Source: Chromera velia (taxonomy: Eukaryota; Sar; Chromeraceae). From it: DNA of 64,000 bases. Within the stretch, counting starts at the first letter, position 1. Each line of letters begins with the position of its first letter. Position numbers and translations under genes: made by a program. Below are positions 1-12,341 of this stretch, one piece after another. The notes below the pieces were generated by a model. It worked only from the letters and a program-made list of their open reading frames with translations, made no database searches and was not told the origin of the DNA. The stretch spans positions 26,419-90,418 of the forward strand of contig JAHBMJ010003375.1 of the NCBI GenBank assembly GCA_018398765.1. The letters are read 5' to 3'.

Positions 1-2860
1 AAGCGTCTGCTTGCAGAGTTGCTTACAGGAGAGAAATGTGAGGGCTGCTGCTGGGTCAGTTGCACGCAGATCTACGCCTACGATTCGACTGATGCAATCA
101 CAAGCTCTGTTCAGCCGTCTTGCAATGGCATCCATAGACTCGCAGTCATTGCTGCGACCGTAAGCAACCAAGGCCTGAAAGGCTGCGGTTCCCGAAAGCA
201 GTGATGGCTCGAGAGACTCATGTGCTTCGAGCCTCTTTACATCTCTCTCTGCTGTTTCTTCCGCTGGTATGGGGTGAATAGGCGGTGCCGCACCCTCACT
301 GCTGTCAGGCTTGAGATAATCACTATTCCCTTTCTCCACCTTCTCCCTGAGGGCTCTCTGAAATGCATAAAATTCCTCCGCACGCCTCAGTGCCGCCTTG
401 ACAGACTCAACTGCACTACTGCCCTCGTTGATTGGAGGGCAGGGTGAAGAGGGAATGACGGCTGCGGCTGCATCAATTGCTCGCGTCGCAGGAACGGGAG
501 GAGCCCCGGGGGATGCGGACGTCTGCTCTTCCCCCGGGGAGGCAATCAGTCGGAGAATTCTGCCCATCTCCCCCCACGCACACTCAGGGAGTCCCCCAAG
601 GCCCTTATCTCCTTGGGAGCCTCTGGAAGAAGAACAAGAAGAGGCACTGCGTACTCGAAGGAGGCAAGAACGGAAATGGACAGCAATTTGGGCCAGAGAC
701 GAATCGTCGTCAAGGCTCTTCTCTACGAAGTGCAGATAACGTGCGATCTCAGCATGGCTTGCAGCGAGCTCCTCTGCCGACTTCCCTTTCTGCAGTCACC
801 ATGTATCCACTACAAACTAAGGAGCCGACCTGCCTGCCTGCCTGTCTGTCTGTCTGTCTGCCTGCCTGTCTCTCTGTCCCTTCGTCTGCCTGTCTTCACA
901 TCTTGCGAAGGCCTTTTCAACCTTTCCGGGCAGGTGCGACATTCCTTCCCTGTCTCGATCGTGTCTCTTTCAATGTGATAGCCCAAATACCGGTGTATCT
1001 TTCAGTCACAGCATCACAGAGCTCAGCGCCCTCGAGGATGTCCTCAATTCCCTTTCTCGAATATTGATCAGCGTGCGCGCAGCATTTTTCTTCAAGATCA
1101 GTCAACTCGGTCCATGCTCATGCAAACTGAAGCTCGTTCCTTCTCTCTGCTCCAGGAAATGCACGCGTTCATTTCTAGGACGGGAGTAGAGTCAACAACT
1201 TGGGATGGAATGACAGAAGGACAGAGGAAAAGATCCAATCATCTCGACGTACAGCGAGGAGGCTGACTGACTTGTGTTTTGGCCTTCACATCAGCCCCCG
1301 CTTCCACCAGCATCTTCACGATGTCCAGAGACGGTGGGTCTCGTTTTGCCGCATGGTGGAGAACCGACCAGCCTGCCTGCAAGAGCGTCAAAGCGAACCT
1401 CCATTTTCAGTTTCTCTGTCCAAAGGGCGGCCCCTCAATGCCGATGAGAAAGCGCACCCAGAAACGGTCTAAGCGCATCTTTGGAACCGAGAAAAGCAGA
1501 CTCAGAAACAGGTGCAAGATGGAAATGGATGAATTCTCTCTCAGTCCAGGACTGAATTTGGAACACTCACACACTCACATCTGTGAGAGCCTTCGCATCC
1601 GCCCCCGCCTCCAAGAGCGACTCCACAGTCGAGGGATGGCCTTGACGAGCAGCCACGTGAAGGGCCGTGCTCCCCTTCTGCAGCAGAATTCACATTGTCC
1701 AAAGGACATGCATACATGTTCGAAGTTCAGGTATGAACTACTCGACCTGTCAGCAAGCCCCTCCGGTGCTCCTTCTGCCCGTGGCATACAACGTCACAGA
1801 AGTCGGAGCGCACAAGCTGGATCAGCCAACGGAAAGAATCCGACAAATCATTTGTACAGCACCACCTGATTCAAAAGAGAGGCTGAACTGGCAGAAAGAC
1901 ATGCACAATATTTGAAAGAGCCTGCCATATTGCTGACTTTGTTTTTGGCGTTCACGTCTGTCCCCGCCTCCACCAGCAGCCTGACGACCTCAGGAGACGG
2001 CTGCTCATTTTCGGAAGCGGTGTGGAGGGACGTGAACCCGTTCTGCAAAAAAAGCACAAGTAGAGGGACGTCCGTGCCTGCAACTTCAGGTAATGCAGAT
2101 CCAACGGAGGACTCGGAGGAAAAAGGAAAAAGAGGAATACCAATCAAAAAAGATTTTCTGGGCACTCACCTCCTCTACTGCCGTCACGTCAGCCCCCGCA
2201 TCCACGAGCATCTTCACGATCTCGGGGGAGGGCAGTAACGGGTGTCGTCCGACAGCGGAGTGGAGAACCGACCAGCCTGCCTGCAAGAGCATAATCAAAG
2301 CAAAACCTACCGGGCTCACTGTTGCATGCTTTTGGCTGTCCAACAAGGAGCCCACCAACCCCAACAAGAAAGTGCAGAACCTTTCGAGAATGAGAAATTC
2401 CGGATGAGCAGTCGATTCCCTGCAGACTGCCAAAAAGTCCGTGAAGTTCAGATTCAGAGACAGTCACAGCACATCTTTGGAGCTGAAAAATGGAGCTGGA
2501 CACAGAGACACACGCGAGGGAGACTCACATCATCGATCACGTTCAGGTCTGCACCGGCCTCCAAGAGTGCCTCCACTGTAAGTGGGTGTCCCTGTAGAGC
2601 CGCCACATGAAGCGCAGTCCCCCCCCCCTGCAGCAGGCGTCACATTGCCGGCAGGACGTTCACGTTGCAAGCAGCAGCGCAGGTGCTAGACCTGTCAGAA
2701 AGAAACTCCAGAAAAACCTCGCTATTCACACATGCATGTGCACTCATACTTGCTTGTCTCGCAATTAAAAAAAAAAGGGAGCACGCACACACACACACAC
2801 ACACACACATACACACACATACACATACACACACACATACACACACACATACACTCACAG

Positions 2861-2891
<31 letters not shown>

Positions 2892-4623
2892 GAACATTAC
2901 TCCAGGAACTTTTCCTGCTGACCCACTTTTACTCTTGCCTTCAGGTCCGCACCGGCGTCCAGCAATTTTACGATCTCGGGAGACGGCTCATTTCGCGCTG
3001 CCACGAAGTGAAGGGCAAAAAGTCCCTCCTGCGAAAGCAAGCATAGACAAAGGTGAATGATAAACACTGCAATCGCAATTGTGTGTGTTACAGTCAGCCG
3101 GTCTTCGCATGTTTCTTGGGTCTCTGCATGTGTCAAAATGGGCACTGCAGTCCATCCATTGTCGACATGCCATCCACCGTTCCTGACAGATTCGACTCCA
3201 AATTTAACAAATATCACCTAAGTCCTGATAGAACAAGACTTTAGAGACCCACGCAGGAGAGGCGCATGCATGCATTCGGTCTCGTTGCAAGCAGAAACCA
3301 ATCATAAAAAAACGGCAACACTTACTTTGCCGATTGCTCTCACGTCTGCACCCGCCTCAAGGAGCGCCTCAACTGTCCGGGGATGTCCCATCCAAGTCGC
3401 CAGATGAAGGGCCGTGTTTCCATTCTGCAGCACAGTTTCATGTCATCAACAGATTCTCACTCGTAGGGTGCAAACTCACATGTGACATCTTGGTGTCCTA
3501 AAAGTCATCGAGCGAAACTGTTCCATTCTGTTTAGTTGCAGAGGAGAAGGCAGACAAGCTGTGGCAAATCTGAAAATGCCGACACAGAAACGCCTCAACT
3601 GGCCTACCTACCCTTGCTTTAGCCTCCACGAGCGCTCCCGCCTTGACCAGCATCTTGATGATCTCGGAGGAAGGTTCGTTTCTCTTTGCAGCGATGTGCA
3701 GGGCAGTGTAACACTTCCCGTCCTGCAGGGGAAAGGCAATTTGAATTAAAGAGCAATCAACGTCTGGATTCTCTCTTTTGAGGAAAAACTTCTGCAGATC
3801 AATGCAAAGCGGAGGGGGAAAGAGCTGTTGGCCGGGTTTTCTTGACATTGCCTGACTGACAGACTGGCAGACTGGATGGAAAGCTGGCCTACTGACTTTG
3901 TCTCGTGCATTCGGATCAGCCCCTGCGTCCAAAAGTTTCAGCACGTCTGCGGGCTCTCCTTCCTCGACGGTTGAAAGGAAAGTTCGGGTGTCGGGAGGGC
4001 GGGGAGGGTTCTCTAAAAGGGCACTCTCCCGCTCTCCCCCCCGTCCTTCTTCCCGTCCTTCTTCCCGTGTCTGTTCCTTTTCGCCCATTTTTCTCTTCTT
4101 TGCTGGTCCTCTTCCCGTATTCTCTGTCCTGCCATTTTCTTTTTGGTCCTCCATTTCGGCGTCCCCCCCCTCGTTTCCCTTTCCCTCTCCATCCCCTGCC
4201 TGCTTTTGCCTCCCCTCCCTCCTCTGCTTCTTGTTTGAGTCTCCGCGTTCACCGATGAGGGCCGTCTCCAGTCTTGCCGTCTCGCCCGTCTCCTCTCCCT
4301 TTCCCCCCGCGCCCTTGCCCTCAGTACCGGGAGCATCCTCCTGCGGGAATCGAGCAGAAGGGAGAGCGCACACACAAGAAGCCAGTGAGTGACATCCAAA
4401 AATCAAGAGATCGAACACGATAAGGACACGCGTACCAAACAAACATGGGTCGAGAGGAAGGGAGAAAAACCCAAGCAGCAGCTGCGGAATGAACACAGCA
4501 GAAGGGGAATAAGGGAGAGACGAAGGGAAAGAGACTCGGCTGGAGAAGGGAAAGGGCGCAAGTGAAACACACCTCAAACATATCAGCAGGGCCTACCGAG
4601 AGGTTGCGCTTCGTCCCAGGCAT
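1..4623 (-). CDS. Ankyrin-repeat protein, 3' end beyond the window
   Basis: Likely a protein-interaction scaffold; the partner is unknown. Modelled exons: 4623-4573, 4340-3897, 3722-3612, 3424-3326, 3028-2927, 2627-2529, 2280-2170, 2042-1938, 1677-1579, 1376-1272 and 789 to beyond base 1 (705+ residues). Every modelled exon is a multiple of three and every junction is phase 0. The first 17 residues start at the ATG at 4623. Exon 2 is charged and low-complexity, contains a basic AKKRKMGEK stretch that could be a nuclear signal, and ends in half an ankyrin repeat. The next eight exons each encode one ankyrin repeat of 33-37 residues (TALHxA...VxxLLxAGAD). The last exon completes a repeat (KGKSAEELAASHAEIARYL), then runs open for about 240 residues with no recognised domain to the window edge. 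An open frame at 1105-917 looks intronic. Family certain; function unknown. Confidence 0.85.
2785..2890. repeat. CA/ACAT microsatellite in an ankyrin-gene intron
   Basis: Long run of CA dinucleotides interspersed with ACAT units, lying between the exon ending at 2927 and the exon starting at 2627. It produces meaningless His-Thr or Val-Cys open frames. Confidence 0.9.
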
Positions 4624-5455
4624 CTTTGGAGATTGATCGGAAGGCGAAAACGGAGCGGATGGATTCCGATCCCAGACGCTTGTCTCAGACTGAGTCTGAA
4701 GTCAAAGTGGTTGAGACCGTACAGAATTTCTGTGGCGGCTTTGCTGGATCTTTCTGCGGCAACTCCAATCACGCAACTTCCAGAAGGAAACCTGCCGTCA
4801 TTGACTTCCAGCGCTTAGCTCTGCAATGTGAATTAGGGCAGTTGGCGCTGCGCAGGAAATCAACAGCTCTCTAGGGATACTCACAAATTGCCGAGCAGTC
4901 AACTTCACGACAGAGCCTGCGTCTTTTGACATACAGTGGGCGTCGAAGCGCTTCTCATCTGCACAGCGTGTGTTACGGTGTGTATGAAAGGCCTTTGTGA
5001 GAACTGTTATTTTAATATGGTCTTCAGTATTCTTCAGTCTGTCTTCGGAATCATGCATGTCTTCGATGGTGTCTTCGCAATGCATGTTGCCATTGCAAGC
5101 TACAAGTTCGTTCGCGCGCATTCGCGCGCGCGGAGGTGAATGAGTGCGAAGTAAAGTCATCCTGCATGTCACTTAGAATGTTATACTCACGCAGTAAGTG
5201 AAGAGGAGGCGAGCACTCACGCAAGATGACACAGGAACACTTCTTTACGCCGGAATTCTTATCGACCAGTCAGTTGGAGACATCACCAGAAACAGCACAT
5301 CGGGTCAAACCGCATCTCTCTGGCTTGAAACGGCTTGCCGTCTCCTTTCGGTCACTGCAAAATGAATTTTGTGAAAGAGCTCCGTGCACCTCGAAAAGCA
5401 CCTAGCTGATCAAGGTGTGTGTCTGGAAGTTCTGGTTGTGTGAAGGCCTACCGGA
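4624..5455. promoter_or_regulatory. Divergent intergenic region, ankyrin gene / SNAPC3
   Basis: 832 bp between two divergent start codons, so it must hold the promoters of both genes. No clear TATA element was seen. It contains a CpG-rich motif at 5111-5132 (TTCGCGCGCATTCGCGCGC core) that recurs at 55056-55074. Short open frames here have no recognisable product. Confidence 0.5.
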
Positions 5456-8400
5456 ATGGCAGGGGCGAGGCATGGGGGCGAGGAGGGCTCACTAGATATC
5501 ACGGAAGAGGAGAGCAATGACTTGCTGAGAGATCTTTTTTTGGAAACTTTTCGTCCCGTGGTCTACGAGGAGGGGGACCGTGCACTATCAGAAGGAGAGG
5601 AGCACGAAGAACTGCAACGGTTCCGATGTACACGAAGAATTCCAAGGGAAGAGAGGGAGAGGGCTGGTGCAAGCGCTGCGGCTGCTGCATCATCAGCCCA
5701 ACCCGTCACACGAAGGAGATGGGATGGTGGTGGGCGACGGAGCAAAGGAGCCGTTGAAGAGGAGACGAACTTCGTTCCCCTCCCTTCCGCTCGATCTGCG
5801 CGCGGGGGTCCTTCGTCCTCCTCTGCCTCTGCCTACACTGCTGTAGCGGCTGCGTCTTCCTCTTCCTCCAGGAGAGTCACGGAGCAACCAGTAGACGGAA
5901 GAGACGTGAAGAACACCCGGACGCTCCGACGGAAGCCCAGCACGGCCTTCACGTGGGCGAAGCGACGTGCAGTGCTCCATGGCCCCCCCCGATTGGCGGT
6001 GGACCTGAGGAAGTTCGCTTCAGAGGCTTCGGGTGTGTTGAAGGAGTTGAGGGAAGTGCACGCAGACGAACCCCATAAAGACCAAGACATGGAGGCTGTA
6101 ATAGAGTCAGTCGGCTCGGCATGATTCTTTTTCTCCCGTATTTTTTTATTTCCTGCGCATTTCTCTATGTTTCTGTGCACCCACTGACATTTCTGCATGC
6201 ATCCTCCTGTCGGTCCGTGTGTTTGTCTGTCTGCCTCTAGTTCTCTCTGGCTTCGTTTGATGGAAGAAGAAAGGAAAGCAGGTACCTTCTCAGCAGAATG
6301 CATGGTTTCCTTTGTGTGTCGCATAACTTGTCTGTCTTCTCTGCCTGCCTGCCTTTTCATCCTCTTGCCCCCTCCGTAGAAATAAATATATTCTCTCCAG
6401 TCTCCGTGCCTGTCGATCCAATGATTCTCTCCAGTCTCCGTGCCTGTCGATCCAATGATTCTCTCCAGTCTCCGTGCCTGTCGATCCAATGATTCTCTCC
6501 AGTCTCCGTGCCTGTCGATCCAGTGATTCTCTCCAGTCTCCGTGCCCGTCGATCCAATGATTCTCTCCAGTCTCCGTGCCTGTCGATCCAATGATTCTCT
6601 CCAGTCTCCGTGCCCGTCGATCCAATGATTCTCTCCAGTCTCCGTGCCTGTCGATCCAATGATTCTCTCCAGTCTCCGTGCCCGTCGATCCAATGATTCT
6701 CTCCAGTCTCCGTGCCTGTCGATCCAATGATTCCAACCCATGTGGTATCTCATTTGTGGCATGCCCCCTTTTTTCGTGCAGCGTTGGTGTGTGCGTTGAG
6801 AGAACAATCTTTCAGCAGATCCAGCAGGGGGTGGAGGCAGACCTCGAAAGACTGAGACCATCCCTGGATGCTTTCAAACAGATGGCAGACAGCAGAACGC
6901 AAGCGAGGCTGAAGAGAAAGGAGGAGAGGGACCGACGAGCAGAGAGAATGAAAACAGCTGCTGCGGCTGCTGCTGCTGCTGCCAGTGCGAGTGGCGGCGC
7001 TGCTGCTGGGAGTGGAAATACCGGAGGTGCAGCGGCAGGGACCGCTGCTGGTTGTGCAATCAGTGCTGGTGCGTGTGCAGGTGAATCGCAGGAGGGCGTC
7101 TCCATATCTGGAGACGGGGACAGCGAATTGGAGGTTGGGGGAAGGCGAAAGAGAGGTCGAGAGGAGGCTGGAGGGGGAGGCCCTGATGGGGAAGTAGTAG
7201 GGGAAAAGGGGAAAGGAGAAGAGAGGATTCATGCCGCGTCATCGTCAAGTGGTGTTGCAGCTCAGCCTGTTGAAGGGCGGCAGGAGAAAAAAGGGAGGGG
7301 GGATCAAAATGAAGAGATGATGTGTGAGGATAAGGGGGGGCAGGATGGCCAAGAAGTTTCTCCTGAAGAGTTGCGAGAAAAGGAGAGAGAGAAGGAGATC
7401 AGTGCCCTTCTGGCAGAAGTGACAGCGAAGGTCGCGGCAGCACGGTCGGGGAAATACGAAAAGAGGGGCACAATGCTGGAAAGAGCGCTGAAGAAGGAAG
7501 AGACGTCAGTTCGTCTATCTGCTGCCTATCTGTCTGTTTGTCTGTGTGTCTCTCAGTCGGTCAGACGCTCTGTTTTCTCGTCCTTCTGCTGGCACCTGCT
7601 CCTTTGATTTCCGCCTTGAGACGAATTCGCTCCGTTTGTTTCTTTCTCTCTCCTTCCTTCCCCTCTTCCTCCCTTGACGACTTCATGTGTTTTTTCCTTC
7701 GCCGATTCTTTTCTTTCTCTCTCTCTTTTCCCTCTTTTTGCCCTTCTGTTTATCTCTATATTCTGTGCTTTCTCTGCTCTCCTGCGTGCAGGGTGGAGCC
7801 TGTTGGCCTCGGGAAACTCCCGGAGCCCGCGTACAGTGAAAGGCGCATCAAAGAGAAGGTGAGTTTCGTTGCACGGCGATGCTGTGCAGAAATTACCACT
7901 TCCAATAAAAAAGAGGGGGTATGTCCTTTTTCTCCCCTCACGCTATGTGAGAAAGACGCAGAGACGGTGTCGTGCGGTTGCAGGGAAGACAATTCAGCTC
8001 TGCCGTCTATTGTTCTTCTGTTAGTTTGGGTCGCTGGGCCGTCCACTCTTTTGTATGTGCGCAGACACAGACGCGATCTCACCAAGAAGAGTGTTTGTGC
8101 GCTCCCATGCCTTCCCTCTCTCTTATCTTTACTGCCTGCGTGCTTGCTTACTCGACTATGAATACATTCGCACAAATCCCTGCTCCAATGAAAAACATCT
8201 GCAGCTTCGAGCGGAGAGCCAGGTAAGCTCCTGGCGTCTCGTTGACTCTTGTGAGAGATCTGCCCAGGCAGGGTCCCGTCTGAAGATCCCCTTCGTGCGT
8301 CAGAACCTGATGGAGCACACGGACCCACACGAGGCGGCACGGAGAATTGTGTTGAGGGAAAGCGCCAATAGAGACAGGGGGAGGGGGACGCACACGACGA

Positions 8401-11400
8401 AGATTGACAGAGATGACATCATTGTCGCATTCACCTTCTTTCATCCTCAGGTCTGTCCGTATGGGGGTCCAGCGAAGTCTCAGGAATACATGGGGTGCTG
8501 TGTGCTCGTCTGCCTTTGAGCCTTGTCAGAATAGTGCAGAAGAAGATAGAAAAATAGGCCTAGAGTATCTCTTTGTGCTTTTATCGAGGCTCTGGAGAGG
8601 CAAAAATGGGTGTTCCCTCTCTCTGTCTCCCTTTCTTTCTCCCTCTTTGTATATCGTGTTCGCATGAGAGAGAAAGAGAGAGATCCAAGTTTAGGTGTCA
8701 TCGTATGTATGTGCTGTTTCATGTTCGTGACACGAAAGGAAAGTTGTGTCTGCTTGTTTCCTTTCTGCAGGACGGGAGTCGGATGAGGACAGTGGAGGTG
8801 CTCGGATCCCAAACGCTGGCAGATCTGCGTGACGTGTTCGAGTGTCCCGAGGATGTCAATTGGGGGGGACACACGAGACGGCAGTCGGGACTCTTCTTTC
8901 TCTTCGGGGCCTTCTATGCAGACATGCGGAAGGAGGGGGCGATAGACTACAGCCAGTCAGTGGGGCAGTGGGGGGGAGGGGAGCGTTTGTGTGTTTTTCT
9001 TCTAATTGATTCTTTCATCGATTCTCGTTTCTCCGCCGAAAACTTTTCTTTCGTTCTTTCTTTCTTTCTTTCTTTCTTTTCTTTCTTTCTTTCTTTTCTT
9101 TCTTTCTTCTTTCCTCGTTCCTCCCTGCAGGGATCTTGTGAGGGCTCTGGAGGCTGCAGGGAGGGGCCACATGATCAAGGACAAATTCTGCAGACACATG
9201 CACGAGACCAAAATAGCAGACCTGCCCTTCCTCAAACTCTATCAGGTCACTGACAAGAAAGAAAAAGCAAACAAGCGCTTGATTATGTATGCTGCTTTGT
9301 GCCCACCTTTCTTTTGCCCCTTCTCATGCAAAAGTGATATGATAGCAAGGTTTCGGGATGTAGGGGCGGATACGGTAGAGCGTCTCCAGAGGGGGGACGG
9401 GATGTTGCCCCGGTTCTTGTTCCACGCATGAAGACGCACTTGTTCTTTTTTTCCCCTCCCTTGTGCTCTTCCCTCCCCGCGCTCTCTGAGGTGAAAGAGG
9501 CACACATACATAGATGTATCGTCTGCACCTCCCTGCCTCCCTCCCTGCCTCCCTGCCTCCCTCCCTCATTGTATTCGTGCAGAGAGGCGCCTACCTTCAT
9601 CAAGGCGACTGCGAGCACCGCGTCGTTGTTGAGGCTGTTAGGTGAGCTGAACCCTTTTCCGCTTTTTGGTTCTTGACTTCCTCTTTCTTTCTTTCTTTCT
9701 TTGTTTCTTTCTTTCTTCTTTCTTTGATTTCCCTCTTTGCTGTCTTTTTTCGAAGAGATTGAAGAGACTGAAGCCGATTAGTGAATATCACACGGAAAAG
9801 CGAGACGACAAGAAGGGATGGAAATCAAAGTGAAAGGATGTACGACGGCAAGCAAGAACGTGACATTTCCTGTTATTGAATCGAGTCGATGTGTCAGTTT
9901 CTGACGATCGGAGTAGTTCACTGGCATGCCACAGACTGTAAGCCCAAGTCCAAGCTTCCATCTTGAGTTCCGCCATCATTCGCCTTGTGTGGCTCCTCTG
10001 GTGTACTCTTTTCTTTTCTTCTGTTTTCATCTCCTCTCGCTTCTGCTCTCTTCTGTGCAGGATGCCGACCGCCACAGACTGCCAAATTCGTGAGGGTTAC
10101 CCAGTGACAACATACGAGGCCCTCGTGAGGTTCGTATGCAGCATGCAGTAGACCTTGTACGAAAAGTGCAGACAAAGGTACTTGTTGGGATACTAGGTTG
10201 TCCTGGGTTGGGTTGGTGCCCTCTTTTCGCTTTTCCGAGAAAACAAGACAGATTCAGACTGAGCGCGTCGAAGAAACCAAATGTCAAGAATCTGTCTGCT
10301 CTCCTTTGCAATACTGACTGCTCAGCTCCAATATCCATCCAGCTACTGGGCGGCATTCAAGTTTCTTTCATTCTTCATTTTCTTTGCGTGCTCGTGTTGC
10401 TTTCCTTCTATTCTGTGCAGGAAGCGGAGATGCCAGATATGCAAAACGCAAGCCGTCGCGTAAGTCGTCCTGGTTAGACATAAATAAATCCTTTTTGCCT
10501 CCGGTTGTTTGGTTGCCTAGGGAGGGAAGGAGGGCGGCCTCCGGGTCTCTCCCTCTTTGCCCCCTCTCTCCTTTCCGAAAGAACAAGTCTTTCTCTCTTT
10601 TTGCTTTTGTTATTTATGTCCAGGTGCTATCCCTCTGTCTCTGATGTACGCGTATCTATCTCTGGGCATCCTACTTGAGTATTTTACAGTTCTCTGGCAG
10701 CCTCGTCAGCACCATATCTTTTGAATACGGCGGCGCCCATTTATTCCGCCCAGTCTCGCATCAGAAGAAGAGGAATGCATCATTTTAAAGAGTTTCGCTC
10801 TTCTGTGATCGTTCTTGACCCAATGCTGCTTGCAGGAAAATCTGCTTGGACGACGTCTGGGTTCCCTTCAACCCTTCCTACGTCTGCGATCTGTGCTATC
10901 AACTGATCCATGTGGACCCCTCAACAGGTTTGTTTGCTCTTTTGTTTGTTTGTTTGGTTTTGTCGCTCTACAGTTCCTTTGCTTGTGTCACATCCAGGTC
11001 TCTGTATGTTTTTCTGTCTGTCTCTGTGGTTGTGCCTCTGCGTTTGCCTTTTTTCCGTATCTGTTCCTGCTTGTCTTTTTCTCTGTCTTTGTCTCACCTA
11101 TCCTTCTTGCCTCTGTCCGAAGAAAAGAAGAAGGACGCAAGAAAAAAAGTAGTCATGTATTTTGTAGGTCTGTGTTTCTGTCTATCTGTCCGCGAAAGGA
11201 AAAACAAAGAAAAAGAAGTCATATTGACTGCCTGCCTGCCTGCCTCTCTGTGTCGTCTGACTGTCGTGGAAAACTTATTTACAGTGTTTGCCATCTGCCT
11301 CTGACTTCGTGACTGATGGATCTCGTGAATCCTGAGTGTCGGTACGTGTACACGCGTCTTGTTTCTTTGTGTGTTATTTCGGCTTTCGCCGACAGTCGTC

Positions 11401-11620
11401 AGGTCAGGTCAGGTCCTCAGATAATCGATCGAGGTCTGCACAATTAATGCCCCCTTGGACTCTTTCTTTGTCGTTGTGGTTGGTGCCCTGCATCCAAAAA
11501 AAGTGTTTCGCTGGATTCGTATCTTGCTCGATTGATTCGCCTCTGCGTGCGTGTCGACCTGCAGGGACGTGGAGGCAGCCCACTGATTGGAAAGTTTTTC
11601 CCCATGATGGCAGTCTGTAG
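5456..11620 (+). CDS. SNAPC3: snRNA-activating protein complex subunit 3 (SNAP50) homologue
   Basis: SNAPC recognises the proximal sequence element of snRNA promoters and recruits Pol II or Pol III in the nucleus. Modelled exons: 5456-6105, 6782-7504, 7792-7858, 8205-8450, 8771-8955, 9131-9245, 9583-9641, 10061-10129, 10421-10459, 10836-10927, 11565-11620; 2301 nt, 766 aa, all phases compatible. The family signature is in the last ~290 residues: DDIIVAFTFFHPQ, VLGSQTLADLRDVF, GLFFLFGAFYADMR, YLHQGDCEHRVVVEAVR, then CQICKTQ and CDLCYQLIH, the Cys/His pairs of the SNAP50 zinc region, ending DWKVFPHDGSL. The first ~480 residues are Ala-, Ser-, Glu- and Arg-rich low-complexity sequence. The acceptor at 8204 was chosen because it keeps phase 0 on both sides. 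The first intron holds a minisatellite. Identity is confident; the 5' exons less so. Confidence 0.87.
6391..6730. repeat. 34-bp minisatellite, 10 copies, SNAPC3 intron 1
   Basis: Ten head-to-tail 34-bp units, each starting TTCTCTCCAG. Copies 1-4 read GTGCCTGTC. Copies 5-10 alternate GTGCCCGTC and GTGCCTGTC, so the right half is built of 68-bp dimers. Copy 4 has a single A-to-G change near its end. Long minus-strand frames across it are artefacts of the repeat. Confidence 0.95.
9046..9118. repeat. TTTC microsatellite in a SNAPC3 intron
   Basis: Pyrimidine tetranucleotide run ending just before the CTGCAG acceptor of the exon at 9131. It may serve as an extended polypyrimidine tract. Confidence 0.85.
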
Positions 11621-12341
11621 TGCCAGCTGTGATGCTCTGAATTCTCATGTATTTGCCAAACACTGCATTGCATAACAATTAATGCACGGTCTTGCAACCG
11701 GCCTGTGAGGTGATTTCTTTCTTTCTTGTTATTTTTACATAAAAACTTATACACTCCTGTAAACTAGACACATTTATAGTGGCATAATATAGCCATGTAT
11801 GAATAACCACTGCGTATGGGTCAAAAATTGTGAGCCTGGTTGTAAGCTTAGCTTGAGTTAACCTGCAGGTAGTTAGAATTTTACAGGATTTTAGGCTTTA
11901 ACTCGAATCAAAAACGAAAAAAGGATTTTAGCGGATTAAACGCCGCCGGATTTAATAAATAAATAAATGAATGAATTTAGGAATGAATGAATTTGGGAAT
12001 GAATGAATGAATAAATGAATGAATGAATGAATAAAGCCGTTAGAGCGTAGCTCCTAGCAATCTGTACATAAAATTTTGACTAAAAATGCTTTTGTCCTCC
12101 TTCATCTTTTTCGTGATCATGCATGAACGTTTTCCTATTCAAAAACAAAAAAAGAAAAGTTGAACTACAGGTAGCCGTCAGGGTACTGTACCACACATTA
12201 ATTGGGCCGGGCTTGGCTGGGCTTGTGTCACGTACGCGTGTTGCGAATTTGGCAGAAGTTATTGCACGTTATCTCACCCCCCTCCATGCAATATAGGACA
12301 AATACCGAGGCCCATGCAGGGCCCCGGCACCCTCAATCATC

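Noticed and set aside
917-1105. Possible extra ankyrin-gene exon (DLEEKCCAHADQYSRKGIEDI)
   Set aside because: It has no clear splice sites, and the flanking exons 1376-1272 and 789-1 join in phase to complete an ankyrin repeat without it.
6391-6730. CRISPR-like regular repeats
   Set aside because: Units are contiguous with no unique spacers, no cas genes are present, and the sequence is eukaryotic. The same applies to the 83-bp array at 12342-12912.
5833-6861. 342-residue minus-strand frame with repeated DRQARRLERIIGSTG units
   Set aside because: It lies over the 34-bp minisatellite. The repeat is open in several frames, the SNAPC3 intron runs the other way, and no domain is present.
8055-8204. 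Upstream extension of the SNAPC3 exon at 8205
   Set aside because: It would need a different acceptor and breaks phase with the exon ending at 7858. The CTGCAG at 8204 joins in phase 0.
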